DNA of 58,730 nt from Franconibacter helveticus LMG 23732 (GCF_000463115.2 NZ_AWFX01000039.1:1-58730), one strand, 5' to 3'; shown: positions 42,419-51,646, counted from the stretch's first letter. Notes: generated by a model not told the origin, from the sequence alone. Program-made: numbers and translations.

Positions 42419-43495
42419 TTAGGCCAGATTGGCGCCGTAAACAACACCGGACAGCCCCTGCTCATCTGCGGTGATTTGCAGACCTTCAGCAGACATGATC
42501 TGGAAGTTGTAGTTAACGTTCGGCAGCGGACGCGGCAGCGGCACAACGCCGACAGCCATGCCAACCAGCGGAGAGATAACGTCCTGACGGCGAACGTAGG
42601 CGATAAATTCGTTGCCTGACAGCGCGAAGGTTGGGCGAATTTCGCGGACCGGGGCGAAAGGCAGAACAGCGTTCAGTATATTGCCACTCACAACACCATT
42701 CACAACATACGGCTGTGCCAGGTTGGCCCAGATTTCAGGTGATACCCACATCACATCATAGGTCGCAACTTTGTTTTCGCGGGCCAGAGTCCCGAAAGCA
42801 CCTTTACCGAAGAAAGTGAACAGCGCAGTCATGTCTGCGGTGGTCAAATCGATGTTTGCACCGCCTGCACCAGATCCGAGGTTAATTTTCTTGGTATTGC
42901 GGTGATTTTTAATACCCTGCGCCGGGTATGACTGAACCTGAATGTTGGCGTCACCGTTCAGATAGTAGTTAACGCGTTTCTGGTTGAATTTGCGCATCTT
43001 CGCCATCTGCGAGTCCAGCACCAGATCAATTCCAACAGAGTTCAGGCCGGCAGCATGACGCCAGTTAACACCGTAACCGGCAGTGAATACCGGAATCGGG
43101 TCGCCATCGCTGGCGTACTCAGTGTGGTCGAAGGAGAACGGCGCCTGACCATCGATGCTTACTGAAACGTCGTCAGCAATATCGCCAACCACGCTGTACA
43201 GCTTGGCGGTTTTGCCAACCGGCAGCACCGTCTGAACGCCGATCAGGTCGTTCACGATTTCCATGCCGACTTCCTGGTCTCGCAGTTGCAGCACCTGCCG
43301 GTCGATTTCAGCCCAGAAATCGCGGGTGAAACCACCCACAGCGTTACAGGCCAGCATATCCGGAGTCATGATTGCGCGGTTAGCCGCAATGATGGAATCA
43401 TTCTGCAGATTCCACATGTTGCGGTTCGCCCACAGTTCATTCCAGTGCCCGCCAAGGCGACTGTTAGTCGCCAGTGTTTCTCGTGAAAAATACAT
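42419..43495 (-). CDS. Major capsid protein
   Basis: This 358-residue protein is the likely HK97-fold major capsid. It starts with FSRETLATNSRLGGHWNELW and runs through PVFTAGYGVNWRHAAGLNSV and MWVSPEIWANLAQPYV, ending with an axial-domain part AYVRRQDVISPLVGMAVGVV. It follows the decoration-like and scaffold/protease-like genes, as capsid genes do. Confidence 0.85.
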   Translation of the reverse strand: MYFSRETLATNSRLGGHWNELWANRNMWNLQNDSIIAANRAIMTPDMLACNAVGGFTRDFWAEIDRQVLQLRDQEVGMEIVNDLIGVQTVLPVGKTAKLYSVVGDIADDVSVSIDGQAPFSFDHTEYASDGDPIPVFTAGYGVNWRHAAGLNSVGIDLVLDSQMAKMRKFNQKRVNYYLNGDANIQVQSYPAQGIKNHRNTKKINLGSGAGGANIDLTTADMTALFTFFGKGAFGTLARENKVATYDVMWVSPEIWANLAQPYVVNGVVSGNILNAVLPFAPVREIRPTFALSGNEFIAYVRRQDVISPLVGMAVGVVPLPRPLPNVNYNFQIMSAEGLQITADEQGLSGVVYGANLA

Positions 43496-43512
43496 GTGCG
43501 TCTGTCCTTTAG

Positions 43513-43971
43513 TTATGCGCCAGCATCTGCGGCGGCTGCGGTGCCGACGCGCATACGCACGCGAATGAAATCAGTGGAGCTGGCGGCAATAGTCGCCTCA
43601 TCCTGGCTGTAGCCGATCACCGAGTCGGTGTCATCGGTCGCAAGGGTGAACTGACCATTCGCGCCGAGCTTAATCGGGCTGTCTTTCTTGTACGCGCCGG
43701 GCACGCAAAGCAGCGCCAGTTCGCGGCCCTCTTCGACGTAATTGCCAACCGCGGAATCACCTGCCGGAACGGCATCACGGATGCCAAGACCCTGGTGATA
43801 AGCGGAGTCGATGATGTACAGGCGGCCGGTAATCGCAGTGGCCTGTGCAAACTCGCCATCAGCATTGATGACAGCTGCGGTACCGGGCAGCAATGCTGCG
43901 GCGGTGGTGCGGGTTTCAGTCTTATAGAGCGACTGCCCGTCGATATTTACGCGACGATAGCGGGAAGCCAT
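43513..43971 (-). CDS. Capsid decoration-like structural protein
   Basis: This 152-residue beta-rich protein is encoded directly upstream of the major capsid gene, the place of capsid cement proteins. Segments such as TAAALLPGTAAVINADGEFA and KLGANGQFTLATDDTDSVIG fit a compact beta domain like DUF2190 or gpD-like proteins. It is an inference from position and composition. Confidence 0.7.
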   Translation of the reverse strand: MASRYRRVNIDGQSLYKTETRTTAAALLPGTAAVINADGEFAQATAITGRLYIIDSAYHQGLGIRDAVPAGDSAVGNYVEEGRELALLCVPGAYKKDSPIKLGANGQFTLATDDTDSVIGYSQDEATIAASSTDFIRVRMRVGTAAAADAGA

Positions 43972-44012
43972 GCCGGTCTCCTCTTAAATAGATGACTGTT
44001 CAGCCTGATTAC

Positions 44013-45284
44013 TTAGGCCGGGAAGTAGGTGCTTGCGTCCGGCGCGCCGCTTTGGCTCGGCTGCGTGGCAGAATTGGCGCCCAGCGGAGCGGCATTACCA
44101 AGCTTGCTGTACATGTCTTTCAGGGCATCGCCAGAAAGCGCGTTTGCCACCAGCTCGCCATGCACTGCTTTCACTGCTTCGCGCATTGTCTGCTCTTCAG
44201 CACGAGAATTAGCGGTAATGGTGTCAGTGAGTTGCTGCTGGTTGGCCTGTAAAGCAGTAATTTGCTGCTGAAGAGGCTCGATAGCCTTACTGGTGTTGGT
44301 GGCCACAGCCTCACCGATCATGGTGCCGATCTGTTCCATTTCTTCTTTGGTTAAAGGCATGTCGCCCTCCGTTTGATGGTTAGGTGCAGGCTGATCCTGC
44401 GGAGTAAAAAGGGATTTAACTTTGTTGGCTACGATGGTGACCCACGACTCCTGGCGTGCAACCGACGTTCCGGTTTCGTCAAAGGTGATTTTTCCGCCTT
44501 CTGAGGTGTACCCAAACACCTGAGCATTGCCACCGTTGCGGATGATGACTACCTGCGAGTCGGTGAAGTCCGCCACCCAGGCGTATTCGTTCTCGCCGGG
44601 CGCAAATCGCGCTTTAGCAGCACGGTCAAGGCGCTGCTCGCGTTCGCGGTATGATTCCCCCACCAGCGCGCCAGAATTGGCTTTTAAGGGCGTAGCGAGG
44701 TCCGCGTTAACCATCAGGCCTACGCCCTGCTCCGGGGTAGCCGCCCCCACTTCATGCAGGAGAATCGCGTCGTGGTCCATGCCGTGAATCTTCGCCACCC
44801 ACTCAGCGCCGAGCGATTTCTGCTCTTCGTTGGCTTCAAGCTGGTCAAGGAACACGGCGACACTGGTATGAATGGGCGGCACGTCATCCCCGCGTTCAAT
44901 GGCCTCTACTCGTTCCAGCAGCTCACGCCCGCCTTCTGATTCACTGGCCTTGTTCACATCAACCCATTTTTCCAGGTAGATGCGATTGCCTGCCTTTTTA
45001 ACGTTACGGTTCCACGCGCCGACAAAGCCCACGTTCAGCCCTTCGGGCGAGAACGCAGAGACAAACTGGCCGTTAACCTGAGGATGCCCCAGCGGCGCCA
45101 GCGTCCCTTCAAGGCCTTTATAATGCGCGTCGATTTCACTGGCCGGATAAAGCCCACCGTTCATTACGACATTGGCCGGAAGCGTATAACTCGGCAGAAC
45201 CAAGTGATCGCGTCCGTTATGAACTTCGCGGCGAATGGCCTGACTGTTCACCTTAGTGGTGACGTTGACTTGTACTTGTGGCAT
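44013..45284 (-). CDS. Scaffold/protease-like head maturation protein (DUF2213 type)
   Basis: This 423-residue protein has an N-terminal domain of the DUF2213 kind (REVHNGRDHLVLPSYTLPAN, then GLYPASEIDAHYKGLEGTLA, which resembles prohead protease folds) and a C-terminal helical scaffold-like part (EQIGTMIGEAVATNTSKAIE, then QQITALQANQQQLTDTITAN). It would guide capsid assembly and probably cut itself or other head proteins. Catalytic residues cannot be assigned by eye. Confidence 0.8.
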   Translation of the reverse strand: MPQVQVNVTTKVNSQAIRREVHNGRDHLVLPSYTLPANVVMNGGLYPASEIDAHYKGLEGTLAPLGHPQVNGQFVSAFSPEGLNVGFVGAWNRNVKKAGNRIYLEKWVDVNKASESEGGRELLERVEAIERGDDVPPIHTSVAVFLDQLEANEEQKSLGAEWVAKIHGMDHDAILLHEVGAATPEQGVGLMVNADLATPLKANSGALVGESYREREQRLDRAAKARFAPGENEYAWVADFTDSQVVIIRNGGNAQVFGYTSEGGKITFDETGTSVARQESWVTIVANKVKSLFTPQDQPAPNHQTEGDMPLTKEEMEQIGTMIGEAVATNTSKAIEPLQQQITALQANQQQLTDTITANSRAEEQTMREAVKAVHGELVANALSGDALKDMYSKLGNAAPLGANSATQPSQSGAPDASTYFPA

Positions 45285-45287
45285 GAA

Positions 45288-46226
45288 TTAACCCTCAGCC
45301 CAGCCGTAGCCCCGGGCCTTCATTGTGTTGAATGTTTTCTTTGCCTTTTCGACGATGTTTTCGTTGAGCGGCTGCCCATCCTCATCCACCAGCACGGAAA
45401 TCTGGCTGCATTTGCAGTTGATGGCGTTGGCGCCGATGGAATACCACTCCCTCACCTCTTCAGAGGTGTACAGGTGCGCATGGCGCGCTGCGTGGCTCCG
45501 TCGCGTCGTGGGGCTAAGCGCCGAGATGTGCATCAGTTTCATGCGGATGCCGTACTGCTCTGTTGCCTCATCGGTCTCATCCCAGCGCGCTCGGCGTAAA
45601 GCGGTAGTAATTTCGGTGCGGGCAATGCGGTTCGCCCGGCGTTGCTCAATACCGATCTGCTCATTAAGGCGCTCAGCAATATCAAGCGGGTTCTGCCCGC
45701 GCCCGAGGCCATCCGTCAGGATGCGCGCCATGTCTGTCTTAACCTGAGCACTGAGTCCCTTCATCTCCTCAAACGTGCGAGCGCGTTGCAGAGACAGGCG
45801 ACGGCGGTAAGGCTCGCTCAGCAGCACCTGCTCCAGACTCTCCTGCCCGGCGGCATAGACCGGCGACTGCTGCGACAGGCTGGCAAACTCCTGCGCCGTA
45901 CCGCGCTGGTACGCTGGCTTGACGTAATCAGACCAGAGCCAGAAATCGATATCGCTGTTCCCGTAGAGAATCTCGTCAACGAATGCCGATGCGTTATTCA
46001 GAAGCATCGAAAGCATGGTTGTGTCGAGGTCGAAGGTGTAACGCTGGTTTACTGCGAGTGATGCGGGGATACGGTCGAGAATGCTTTGATATACTTTTGC
46101 GACCTTCTTCATTCGCCTGGAGAACTCGTTAATCGCGCCGCGTTCAAGTCTGTCAACGCCGGTCGGGTCGCTAAGGTTTCCCGGCAGGATCGGAGGTCGG
46201 GTCTTCTTCGCCTTCCGTTTCTTCAT
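45288..46226 (-). CDS. Minor head protein, SPP1 gp7 / Mu F-like
   Basis: This 312-residue protein has the Mu gpF/SPP1 gp7 domain in its second half: IARTEITTALRRARWDETDE, then SHAARHAHLYTSEEVREWYS and the cysteine pair NCKCSQISVLVDEDGQPLNE. It associates with the portal and probably enters the cell with the DNA. The start at 46226 has GGAGAGGATGACG upstream and overlaps the portal gene by about 56 bases. Confidence 0.87.
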   Translation of the reverse strand: MKKRKAKKTRPPILPGNLSDPTGVDRLERGAINEFSRRMKKVAKVYQSILDRIPASLAVNQRYTFDLDTTMLSMLLNNASAFVDEILYGNSDIDFWLWSDYVKPAYQRGTAQEFASLSQQSPVYAAGQESLEQVLLSEPYRRRLSLQRARTFEEMKGLSAQVKTDMARILTDGLGRGQNPLDIAERLNEQIGIEQRRANRIARTEITTALRRARWDETDEATEQYGIRMKLMHISALSPTTRRSHAARHAHLYTSEEVREWYSIGANAINCKCSQISVLVDEDGQPLNENIVEKAKKTFNTMKARGYGWAEG

Positions 46227-47532
46227 CGTCATCCTCTCCCAGTGACTGCGACTCACCTTCGTAACCAGCCGCGACGCGAATCTCTTTGCCAGAGAACGGC
46301 TGCTCGCCAGTGGCAATGGATGCACTGTTGATATCGGCCATCAGCTTGGCAGATGCCAGCTTTTCGGCGTCGGTGCTGGCGTTCAGGTCATCCCAGATAA
46401 CCGTCTTTTGCGATACCGGGTCGAGAATGCCAAGACCAACCAGCTTGTCGCAGAGGTCTTCGATATCAAACGACAGATCGCCGCGGCGAGACTGGCAGCG
46501 CTTATTCATATAACGCTGGTCTTCGGTGCTGGCACGCTCACCTGTCTGCATGCCGACAAGCACTTTCGTGGGGATGTCCAGCGCAGCTGCTGCTGTCTGA
46601 AGGTTTACGTCATAGGTTGGCCCGGGGTCAGCGACTGAAGTCACCAGGGGGGTGACGCTTGCGCCCTGCGTTGTCAACAGAACGTCATTACCCTTGTTAA
46701 CTTCAGCAGCAGCCTCATTGAACTTGCCCTGCAACTCTTCAACAGTTACGCCATACATCGAGGCGATATTGGAAAATTCGATTTCTCTATCGAAATTGAT
46801 GTTGAGCTGGCGGGCGGCGTTCTTCAGGAATGATTCACCCGAGCCACCCTCTACTTTCTCCAGGCTAACGAAAGCGTTATAGGCAGGCTCAAGAAAGCCG
46901 ATAGCGTCCGCTGAGTAATCTCCGAGGATGAATACGCGATCGGGATGAACATCCACTCGCCGCGAGCTGCCATTAGGCAGGCTCTCCAGGTACTGCCACA
47001 TCTTCGGCTGCCCGTAGGTGCGGGAGTTAATGCCTGTATCCCACTCTTTGACCTGTAGCGAACCAGCCCAGGCGACGGTGATTTTCTCCAGCCCCTTTCC
47101 TATAGTGGCGGGCAGGTTCCAGTCCTTGTTGTCGCGTATATGCAGCAAGATGCCGGAATAGCGGCCCACAAGCCGACGAAGGTCTGCCTCAGCGAGTGCC
47201 CGCCAGAAACGGTTTGTGAAAACCGTCTTTGCCTTTCTCTCCCATGCGGTCTCTTTGCGCGTTTCGTCCTGCTCATCGCCTTCAATGATTTCCGGATTGG
47301 TCTGCCAGCACGCGCTGATGATTTTCTTCACTGCGCCATGGGCGATACCGCCGCGCCGGTACAGGGCGTAGAGGTCATCATAGGTAATGTCCTCTTTGAA
47401 GCCGTACTCGCACCATGCCGTGCTGCGCTTCGCATCCAGCCCCATTGTGGGCGCCAGCATCGCCATTCTGGCGCGAGCCATTCGCGCATCGTTCAACGCA
47501 TGGTTGACGGCCAGTGTTAATTTGTCAGTCAT
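46171..47532 (-). CDS. Portal protein (DUF1073 type)
   Basis: This 453-residue portal protein is of the DUF1073 family. The N-terminal part includes YDDLYALYRRGGIAHGAVKK and CWQTNPEIIEGDEQDETRKE, and the stem/wing region DRVFILGDYSADAIGFLEPAY. The C-terminal tail is very acidic (EDDDEETEGEEDPTSDPAGK). The portal ring is the DNA entry channel and the site of terminase docking. It follows the large terminase gene apart from a small membrane-protein gene. Confidence 0.88.
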   Translation of the reverse strand: MTDKLTLAVNHALNDARMARARMAMLAPTMGLDAKRSTAWCEYGFKEDITYDDLYALYRRGGIAHGAVKKIISACWQTNPEIIEGDEQDETRKETAWERKAKTVFTNRFWRALAEADLRRLVGRYSGILLHIRDNKDWNLPATIGKGLEKITVAWAGSLQVKEWDTGINSRTYGQPKMWQYLESLPNGSSRRVDVHPDRVFILGDYSADAIGFLEPAYNAFVSLEKVEGGSGESFLKNAARQLNINFDREIEFSNIASMYGVTVEELQGKFNEAAAEVNKGNDVLLTTQGASVTPLVTSVADPGPTYDVNLQTAAAALDIPTKVLVGMQTGERASTEDQRYMNKRCQSRRGDLSFDIEDLCDKLVGLGILDPVSQKTVIWDDLNASTDAEKLASAKLMADINSASIATGEQPFSGKEIRVAAGYEGESQSLGEDDDEETEGEEDPTSDPAGKP

Positions 47533-47542
47533 GAGTTGTCCG

Positions 47543-47740
47543 TCAGCGTTTGAAAGGTGGAAGTTTTGGCCCCTTGGCCGGAGTAAATTTTTCGGGCCTG
47601 CATTGGCCGCAGAACATAGCAGGAGGCTTTATGCCCACGCCGCAACGATGACAGGTTCCATCACGCGACCTACCTGTATTTGATGCAAAAAGTATGAAAC
47701 CCACAAACAGAGCGACACAAAGTAAGAATATAAGCTCCAT
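47543..47740 (-). CDS. Small membrane protein with zinc-ribbon-like tail
   Basis: This 65-residue protein has one N-terminal membrane segment (LIFLLCVALFVGFILFAS) followed by two CxxC pairs (TCHRCGVGIKPPAMFCGQC), suggesting a metal-binding tail on the cytoplasmic side. It is inserted between the large terminase and portal genes. Function unknown; its placement is unusual for a membrane protein. Confidence 0.65.
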   Translation of the reverse strand: MELIFLLCVALFVGFILFASNTGRSRDGTCHRCGVGIKPPAMFCGQCRPEKFTPAKGPKLPPFKR

Positions 47741-47750
47741 AATCCCTCAT

Positions 47751-49238
47751 TTATCCCCTGCCTTGCAGGCGTTTAGGAATCATCATGCCCATCGGCTGTA
47801 CCCCGCCTAATTCAGTAAGCGCATAAACCATTGCGTCGAGGCGGTCAGGCGACTTTTTGGCAGTGGCCGGCACGTACTCCATCAACTGGTTTTCCAGCAC
47901 GTAGAGATTGCCGTGATGCGCTACGCGCCCCTGCTCGTAGAGCGCGGAAATAGGCTCAGCGCGGGCATACTTACCTTTGCTCGCGTGAACGCGAATAATG
48001 CGACCTTTAAACCCGGCGTTACGCAGCGTTTCCTCAGCCATGTCGCCGCCCTGGTTCGTTTCGATGACGATCGCATCGGCACCGTGCTCTTCGTAGGCCC
48101 ACATGGCCTTCTTAGCCCAGCCCGCTGGGGAGTATTTCGCGCTGTAGTCACCGTCAACCGAATACCGCTTCTTGTCGCCAGCTCCATAAGCACTCGCGGC
48201 CACGATGCCTGATTCGTCGCTCTCTTCGCTGTTCGTTGCCTGAGGGTCAATTGCAATGACCGTTCGCACCTTATCGGCATGGATTTCCATGTCGCGCGCG
48301 GCGCTTATCATTGCCTCAGTCCACAGCGCGCCCTCTGCGTTGAACTTGCGCGGCTTCTGCATGTACTGCGCTTCAGCGGTACGCCTGTGCGAGAAAAGAG
48401 AAACGCGATGGCTTTCGTTATGCTTAAACGGCCAGAGCCAGCCATCAGGCAGGCCATGTTCAATCGGGATAGCGTGAGTGTTTTCCGGATACTGCGCTGA
48501 ATACGCCTGGCTGTTGTCGATAATCACCGGCAGATTCAGATGATGCCATTTCTCGCCGGAGCCGCCGCGCAGCAGGTATCCGCTCAGGTCGTGATAGTGG
48601 ATGCGCTGCATGATCACTATCATTGGCGTCGTTTCAATTGCCAGACGAGACTTGATGGTTTCGTTAAAACGGTTGTTTACGCCGTCGCGCACCACCTCGG
48701 AATAAGCATCATCAGGTTTAACCGGGTCGTCGATAAGCAGCGCGCCCTGCCAGCCTGGCTCCATATGACCGGCACGAAAGCCAGTAACCTGCCCGGCTGC
48801 CGAACTGGCATAAACCCCGCCGCCGTATTCGTTCCACCACATAGCCTTACTGTCGGCATCATCCCGCAGCGCCATCGGCCACATCGACTGATACGCCTGT
48901 GACTTGATCATGCCGCGCGCGGTGGATGAGTTGAGTAATGCGAGCTGGTGGGAGTACGACAGGTGCATGAAGCGGGCGCGCTGGTTCAGCGCCAGCCCTC
49001 GCCCCATCATGTTGATGGTCGCCAGTTCTGTTTTCGTATAGCCAGGAGGAACGTTAATTATGAGGCGGGTTATCTCGCCGTCTATCACCCGGTCCAGCGT
49101 CTGCTGAATCACGCGGTGGTGCGGCGCGACGATCATCTTGCCGCCGGTACGCTGCTTGAAGAAGTAGCGCGCGTAATACAAACCATCCTCTTCGCATTCA
49201 ACCTTGCGGGCGAATGCCTTTTGCTCAGCAGTCGTCAT
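47751..49238 (-). CDS. Terminase large subunit
   Basis: This 495-residue packaging motor has the ATPase motifs NVPPGYTKTELATINM (Walker A type) and GALLIDDPVKP (Walker B). The C-terminal nuclease domain starts VIAIDPQATNSEESDESG, with aspartates for metal binding. It cuts concatemeric phage DNA and pumps it into proheads. It overlaps the small terminase gene by 14 bases. Confidence 0.94.
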   Translation of the reverse strand: MTTAEQKAFARKVECEEDGLYYARYFFKQRTGGKMIVAPHHRVIQQTLDRVIDGEITRLIINVPPGYTKTELATINMMGRGLALNQRARFMHLSYSHQLALLNSSTARGMIKSQAYQSMWPMALRDDADSKAMWWNEYGGGVYASSAAGQVTGFRAGHMEPGWQGALLIDDPVKPDDAYSEVVRDGVNNRFNETIKSRLAIETTPMIVIMQRIHYHDLSGYLLRGGSGEKWHHLNLPVIIDNSQAYSAQYPENTHAIPIEHGLPDGWLWPFKHNESHRVSLFSHRRTAEAQYMQKPRKFNAEGALWTEAMISAARDMEIHADKVRTVIAIDPQATNSEESDESGIVAASAYGAGDKKRYSVDGDYSAKYSPAGWAKKAMWAYEEHGADAIVIETNQGGDMAEETLRNAGFKGRIIRVHASKGKYARAEPISALYEQGRVAHHGNLYVLENQLMEYVPATAKKSPDRLDAMVYALTELGGVQPMGMMIPKRLQGRG

Positions 49239-49704
49239 CCTCCATCATCTCCTGCCTTGCGGATTTGTATTCCTCTTTGCTCATGGTGATCGTCTGGATG
49301 GCGCCACCGTTCGGCCCGGAATGTTCAAGCTTGTGCTTATTGGTGTAGGCGTCGCCCATCTCCTTGGCAGCCTGCTCGATGAGTTGAGAGGTCATGCCAA
49401 AGTTCTTCATCTTTTCAGCGCTGGCAGCCATGCGGTTAAGAACGCGCAGGCGGTACGCCTTACTGGCGATGGGAATGTCGCCGACTTCGTTCTGAAATCG
49501 CTCGCGGGCGGCGTTGAACATGTCCACCCACTTCTGCGCTAGTGTCTTGCCGCTAACCTTTGTCGGGTCGTGGGATTCGACTTGCTGGCGGCTTATCGTA
49601 ATGCCGAAAGCTTCCTGGACAGACTCAACTACCTGTGACGGCGTGTCATAGCATGCGAGAGCCTGAACGATGAAGGCTTTCACCTCAGGTTTTAGTGCAG
49701 CCAT
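49225..49704 (-). CDS. Terminase small subunit (DUF2280 type)
   Basis: This 159-residue protein contains the DUF2280 hallmark KAFIVQALACYDTPSQVVES and a helix-turn-helix-like segment ISRQQVESHDPTKV. It recognises the packaging site on phage DNA and recruits the large subunit. The length and its coupling to the large subunit fit the role. Confidence 0.9.
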   Translation of the reverse strand: MAALKPEVKAFIVQALACYDTPSQVVESVQEAFGITISRQQVESHDPTKVSGKTLAQKWVDMFNAARERFQNEVGDIPIASKAYRLRVLNRMAASAEKMKNFGMTSQLIEQAAKEMGDAYTNKHKLEHSGPNGGAIQTITMSKEEYKSARQEMMEDDDC

Positions 49705-49735
49705 AAATCACCACTCGTCATATTCAGTCCAATAG

Positions 49736-50374
49736 TCAAGCCAGTTTCAGCATGCATGTTCCGCACGCCCTGGCGATATCAAGATGCGCAACCTCCGCTG
49801 GCCTGTTTGCTGCATCAACCAATTCCTGTACGTCTTTGCTGGCGCCGTAACGACGCACAACCCCGACGAACTCTTCCACATCGTGACCGCGTAATGTCAG
49901 CACTGGCTGCCCGGTCTCTTTGTTGAACTTCGGCGCACCAAAATCATCAGTTGCCTGGGCGATGTGATAAAGCTCGTGTTCCACCAGCGCGCAGAACTCG
50001 ATGTCATTGCATTGAGAGCAATAATCAGCGGCCAGCGTGATGATGAACTTCGGTATGCGGCCGAACCATTCATGCATCTGCTGTTCCATGCGGGCTTTCT
50101 GCCATCCCCCAGCTCTCAGCATTACCTGCTCAGCCTGCCCCAGAACGTAACGGCCTTTCTTCGCGAAAGAGTCGGAGGCCCACATGAAGCAAAGGTCAGC
50201 ATCAGTAAGGTGTGCGTGGTCAGGGTTATGGATTCTTCCGGCATCGCTGAGGATTTGACGGCTTACCCATTCATGCACTTCATTGGCGGGGATTAGCCTG
50301 GTGTATGGCTGCCAGTTATCGGAGTTGATGAAGTTAACCGGCGGGAAGGGCCTGCGCTCGTCATCGTTAGCCAT
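49736..50374 (-). CDS. Putative phage metallopeptidase
   Basis: This 212-residue protein carries a zinc-peptidase motif, FCALVEHELYHIAQ (HELYH = H-E-x-x-H), and a further histidine in RGHDVEEF that could be the third ligand. It lies upstream of the terminase genes in the late region. A C-terminal cysteine pair (ARACGTCMLKL) is a second metal-binding possibility. Proteins of this kind recur near terminase genes in enterobacterial prophages, but the substrate is unknown. Confidence 0.8.
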   Translation of the reverse strand: MANDDERRPFPPVNFINSDNWQPYTRLIPANEVHEWVSRQILSDAGRIHNPDHAHLTDADLCFMWASDSFAKKGRYVLGQAEQVMLRAGGWQKARMEQQMHEWFGRIPKFIITLAADYCSQCNDIEFCALVEHELYHIAQATDDFGAPKFNKETGQPVLTLRGHDVEEFVGVVRRYGASKDVQELVDAANRPAEVAHLDIARACGTCMLKLA

Positions 50375-50377
50375 GGG

Positions 50378-50581
50378 TTACTCCGTTTTTTGCTCTACCT
50401 TATCCTTGAACTTCAGGTAGTCGAAGGTCATATCGATGAGAAGAATGTAAAGGGCTTCCTCTTCTGAAATTTGCGGGCTTAATTCATCGACCCTGCGTTT
50501 TAACTCAGAAATGACCGCCTGGGATTTTTCAACATGTTCTTTCATGTCGAGATTCAGGGTGATAGGGCCTATCTTAGTCAT
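50378..50581 (-). CDS. Small helical prophage protein
   Basis: This 67-residue protein is mostly helical (HVEKSQAVISELKRRVDELS, then EALYILLIDMTFDYLKFKDK). It overlaps the upstream 84-residue gene by four bases and lies four bases before the metallopeptidase gene, so the three are co-translated. Function unknown. Confidence 0.65.
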   Translation of the reverse strand: MTKIGPITLNLDMKEHVEKSQAVISELKRRVDELSPQISEEEALYILLIDMTFDYLKFKDKVEQKTE

Positions 50582-50832
50582 TTCGTACCCTCCTGCTCTT
50601 CTTCCGTAACTCCGGCTTCATCTGCCTGAAGCTCGTCGGTGCCTTTGGTGTCTGCCTCTTCAACCGGCTCATAGTCGATTTCATCAACCGTGTCAGGCTG
50701 AAGGTATTTCCACCCGCCGTTAGCTCTGGCGAGGGCAAACATGCCGTTGACCAGTTGAGGCTCTTTGACGGTCATGATGCCTTCGTAGACAGTGCCGTCT
50801 TTCTTTTTGACCGTTACAGCGTACTGGGGCAT
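50578..50832 (-). CDS. Small acidic prophage protein
   Basis: This 84-residue protein has an N-terminal beta part (MPQYAVTVKKKDGTVYEGIM) and a very acidic C-terminal tail rich in glutamate (EEADTKGTDELQADEAGVTE). It lies between the serine-rich gene and the 67-residue gene, upstream of the terminase cluster. A DNA mimic or packaging accessory role would be speculation. Family not recognised. Confidence 0.65.
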   Translation of the reverse strand: MPQYAVTVKKKDGTVYEGIMTVKEPQLVNGMFALARANGGWKYLQPDTVDEIDYEPVEEADTKGTDELQADEAGVTEEEQEGTK

Positions 50833-50890
50833 GAATTAATCCTCTGGTTTGCATTATCCCAGGCACTCAGTAAATGCCTGCTGGAATGCC

Positions 50891-51127
50891 TTAATCGCTG
50901 CTGCAACTGCCGCCACTGTCCGACGAACTGCCAGAGTCGTAACTGCTGCTGCATGAATCAGAGCTTCCGTAGTCATTACCGACGTAAACCGGACTGACTG
51001 GGTTGAGCGGGTTCATCAGATCACTACCTGCGGCTGAATTGCTTACCATGCGCCGACGGTGTTCTTCATCGCGGCGGCGGCGACTTTCCGCTCGGCGACG
51101 TACCTCTTCATCAGATAAATGGCTCAT
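50891..51127 (-). CDS. Small arginine- and serine-rich prophage protein
   Basis: This 78-residue protein is very biased: a basic N-terminal helix (EEVRRRAESRRRRDEEHRRR) and a C-terminal low-complexity tail of serine, aspartate, glycine and two cysteines (SSDSCSSSYDSGSSSDSGGS). It starts MSHLSDEE at 51127. Similar low-complexity proteins occur upstream of terminase in other lambdoid phages. The tail looks disordered. Function unknown. Confidence 0.6.
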   Translation of the reverse strand: MSHLSDEEVRRRAESRRRRDEEHRRRMVSNSAAGSDLMNPLNPVSPVYVGNDYGSSDSCSSSYDSGSSSDSGGSCSSD

Positions 51128-51137
51128 AACTTTTTCT

Positions 51138-51209
51138 CTATGTAGTGCCGGTTTCGCGGCGCTTCACAGCGTGGCTAACCGTGTTGTTGTGCAGCGGAGA
51201 GAACATCAT
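51138..51209 (-). CDS. Possible 23-residue ORF
   Basis: A short frame MMFSPLHNNTVSHAVKRRET plus GTT ends with TAG 11 bases before the next gene. It has only a weak upstream site (GAGCG). The basic, compact sequence is plausible as a small protein, but coding status cannot be confirmed by eye. Confidence 0.3.
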   Translation of the reverse strand: MMFSPLHNNTVSHAVKRRETGTT

Positions 51210-51246
51210 CAGGCGCTCTGCTGTGAAAGCGCCTTGTGATGGTCAC

Positions 51247-51270
51247 AAAAAAACCGCCCGGAGGCGGCTT
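51247..51270 (-). terminator. Intrinsic terminator upstream of the serine-rich gene
   Basis: Minus strand GCCGCC-TCC-GGGCGGTTTTTTT follows the stop of the 48-residue gene. It is a strong stem with a U-tract inside the late operon. Confidence 0.85.
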
Positions 51271-51274
51271 CTGT

Positions 51275-51421
51275 TCATTCTGGCTCTTTATCACCAGATT
51301 CTGGTGCTGAGCCAGGATCATCTTTTTTGGTTGTTTCTGACTGCTCCGGCTTATCGTCACCTACATTGTCCGGGATGGGGCTAAAGTCAGGATGGTCACC
51401 ATTAACTGGACGGTCAGTCAT
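51275..51421 (-). CDS. Small disordered acidic prophage protein
   Basis: This 48-residue protein, MTDRPVNGDHPDFSPIPDNV to GDKEPE, is rich in proline, aspartate, glycine and glutamate and probably disordered. It has a good ribosome site (AGAGAGGTTCAT before ATG) and its own terminator. Function unknown. Confidence 0.5.
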   Translation of the reverse strand: MTDRPVNGDHPDFSPIPDNVGDDKPEQSETTKKDDPGSAPESGDKEPE

Positions 51422-51646
51422 ATGAACCTCTCTTTTCACTTAAAGGATCTTAAGTCTAGTCAAGTCAGGAGCCTTGCCCAAAATATGTCGGTGTAATCAG
51501 CATCGGTACGTTTGAAAACGCAACTGGCGGCGCTAGCTATAAGCTAAGCCAATTCATAAGAAGCCGTAAACAAACAAAAGCACGGAATGCCAACTCGAAA
51601 GATGCATTTGATTTGTAATTTATCAGAGAGCTGTTATTTTTGCCCT

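Noticed and set aside
51175..51360. A 61-residue leftward frame across the terminator near 51250
   Set aside because: It spans the terminator hairpin and overlaps the better-supported 48-residue gene in another frame.
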